7,495 nt of DNA. Origin: Chitinophagaceae bacterium. Lineage in GTDB: Bacteria > Bacteroidota > Bacteroidia > Chitinophagales > Chitinophagaceae. Every line of letters starts with the position of its first letter. Positions within the stretch are counted from its first letter, which is position 1. Below the pieces are notes generated by a model. That model had not been told where the DNA came from and did not search any database. It saw only the letters and a program-made list of their open reading frames with translations. Positions 6,833-7,495 of this stretch are shown here, piece by piece. Both the position numbers and the translations under genes were made by a program. The stretch spans positions 6,559-14,053 of the forward strand of contig PLEB01000105.1 in NCBI GenBank assembly GCA_003136915.1, written 5' to 3'.

Positions 6833-7495
6833 TCAGTTTTCATTGAGTTCATAGATACAAATTGTATTCCCAGGAACCTCAAGCGATTGTCCTATGTTCC
6901 AAACAGAGGCAGTTCCTGAACCTGCGCCTGCCCATTTGCCTGCAGATGAATCCTCTATCCTGCAGAGTTTTTTATTGTAAGTGGATTTTACCGAAAGTGC
7001 AGTGTTTGCGTAATTCAAAATAATCACCAGGTGATCCAGCTCAAATACTCTTTCAACGAGGATCAACTTATCCATTGGAGAACTTGGGCTGGTTTGCATG
7101 CGTTCCCTGCCCTGCATGGCCTTGCGCGTTTTTCGAAAGCTGATCAGATACTGATACCAACGCATCAGGGCATCGGATTGTTTATCGGCATAGTTCCAGG
7201 ATAGAACTGATTTAAGAAAACTTTCTTCCGATGCCGGATCAGCAAATTCACTTTCATGGTGAAAATGGGCAAACTCTTCTTTTCTGCCCTTCCGAACGGT
7301 TTCCAGCAAATCCTCGTTTGTGTGGTCCACAAAAAATAAGAACGGATTTTTCTCTCCATATTCCTCACCCATGAACAGCAAAGGAACATATGGCGAAAGG
7401 AGAACAGTAGCTGCTGCCAGCTTCAATGCTTCAAAAGAAACAAGGGTGCTGAGGCGTCCGCCATCCATGCGGTTGCCAACCTGATCGTGGTTTTG
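6833..7495 (-). CDS. treZ: Maltooligosyltrehalose trehalohydrolase, C-terminal 220 residues, N-terminus outside the window
   Basis: TreZ hydrolyses the alpha-1,4 bond next to the terminal trehalose of maltooligosyltrehalose and releases free trehalose. The frame is open to the window edge, so the Met at 7468 is internal and not the start. The first visible residues are QNHDQVGNR, the GH13 region IV motif with the transition-state Asp. They are followed by RLSTLVSFEALKLAAA and the TreZ hallmark PLLFMGEEYG (visible residues about 38-47), with PFLFFVDH just after. The last 70 or so residues (LVIILNYAN onward) fit the C-terminal beta-sandwich. The nucleophile and the general acid lie outside the window. 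The gene ends with TGA at 6833-6835, one codon before the treY ATG in the same frame, and it heads the treZ-treY-channel unit as seen here. Genes upstream may exist. Confidence 0.95.
   Translation of the reverse strand, partial: QNHDQVGNRMDGGRLSTLVSFEALKLAAATVLLSPYVPLLFMGEEYGEKNPFLFFVDHTNEDLLETVRKGRKEEFAHFHHESEFADPASEESFLKSVLSWNYADKQSDALMRWYQYLISFRKTRKAMQGRERMQTSPSSPMDKLILVERVFELDHLVIILNYANTALSVKSTYNKKLCRIEDSSAGKWAGAGSGTASVWNIGQSLEVPGNTICIYELNEN

Noticed and set aside
6833..7468. A complete 211-residue gene starting at the Met at 7468
   Set aside because: The frame stays open to 7495 and the upstream codons spell QNHDQVGNR, the GH13 region IV of TreZ, so this Met is internal.

Overview
The window suggests a Bacteroidota genome, perhaps the Chitinophagaceae/Sphingobacteriia side (a guess). 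The reasons are the protein styles (a GT2-DUF2062 fusion next to an MMPL-type exporter, and an MscS channel with an AQRSL pore helix), weak or absent Shine-Dalgarno sequences, a TAnnTTTG-like promoter element, and short intergenic heptamer repeats. Base composition looks like roughly 45% GC by eye. All five genes lie on the minus strand, so transcription runs from high to low coordinates. Both outer genes are cut by the window edges.

Region 1 (7495 to 3086) is a tight three-gene unit. It starts with the C-terminal part of treZ (maltooligosyltrehalose trehalohydrolase), followed after 3 bp by a complete treY (maltooligosyltrehalose synthase) and after 21 bp by a complete MscS-family mechanosensitive channel. 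TreY and TreZ together convert maltodextrin or glycogen ends to trehalose. The MscS channel would vent solutes on sudden hypo-osmotic shock. Making a compatible solute and carrying its emergency release valve on one transcript is a coherent osmotic module. All three reading frames are in the same register, separated only by single in-frame stop codons.

Region 2 (3085 to 2881) is a 205-bp intergenic spacer. It holds two heptamer tracts, (CATCAAC)x4 and (GTTGATG)x3, facing each other as a 24-nt inverted repeat (23/24 matched) around 133 nt. The stop codon of the channel gene lies inside one tract. A candidate Bacteroidota -7 element, TACCTTTG, sits in the spacer and points toward the next gene.

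Region 3 (2880 to 1) is a second unit: a membrane-anchored GT2 glycosyltransferase fused to a DUF2062 domain, then, after 4 bp, the first 562 residues of an RND/MMPL-superfamily exporter. This pairing is known from aryl-polyene/flexirubin-type lipid clusters in Gram-negative bacteria, so the left edge may enter such a locus. That is inference, because no ketosynthase, acyl carrier protein or ammonia-lyase gene is inside the window.

No tRNA, rRNA, CRISPR array, transposase or phage gene was seen. I did not find a clearly new system. The most unusual items are the trehalose-mechanosensitive linkage, the same-frame gene junctions and the inverted heptamer repeat.
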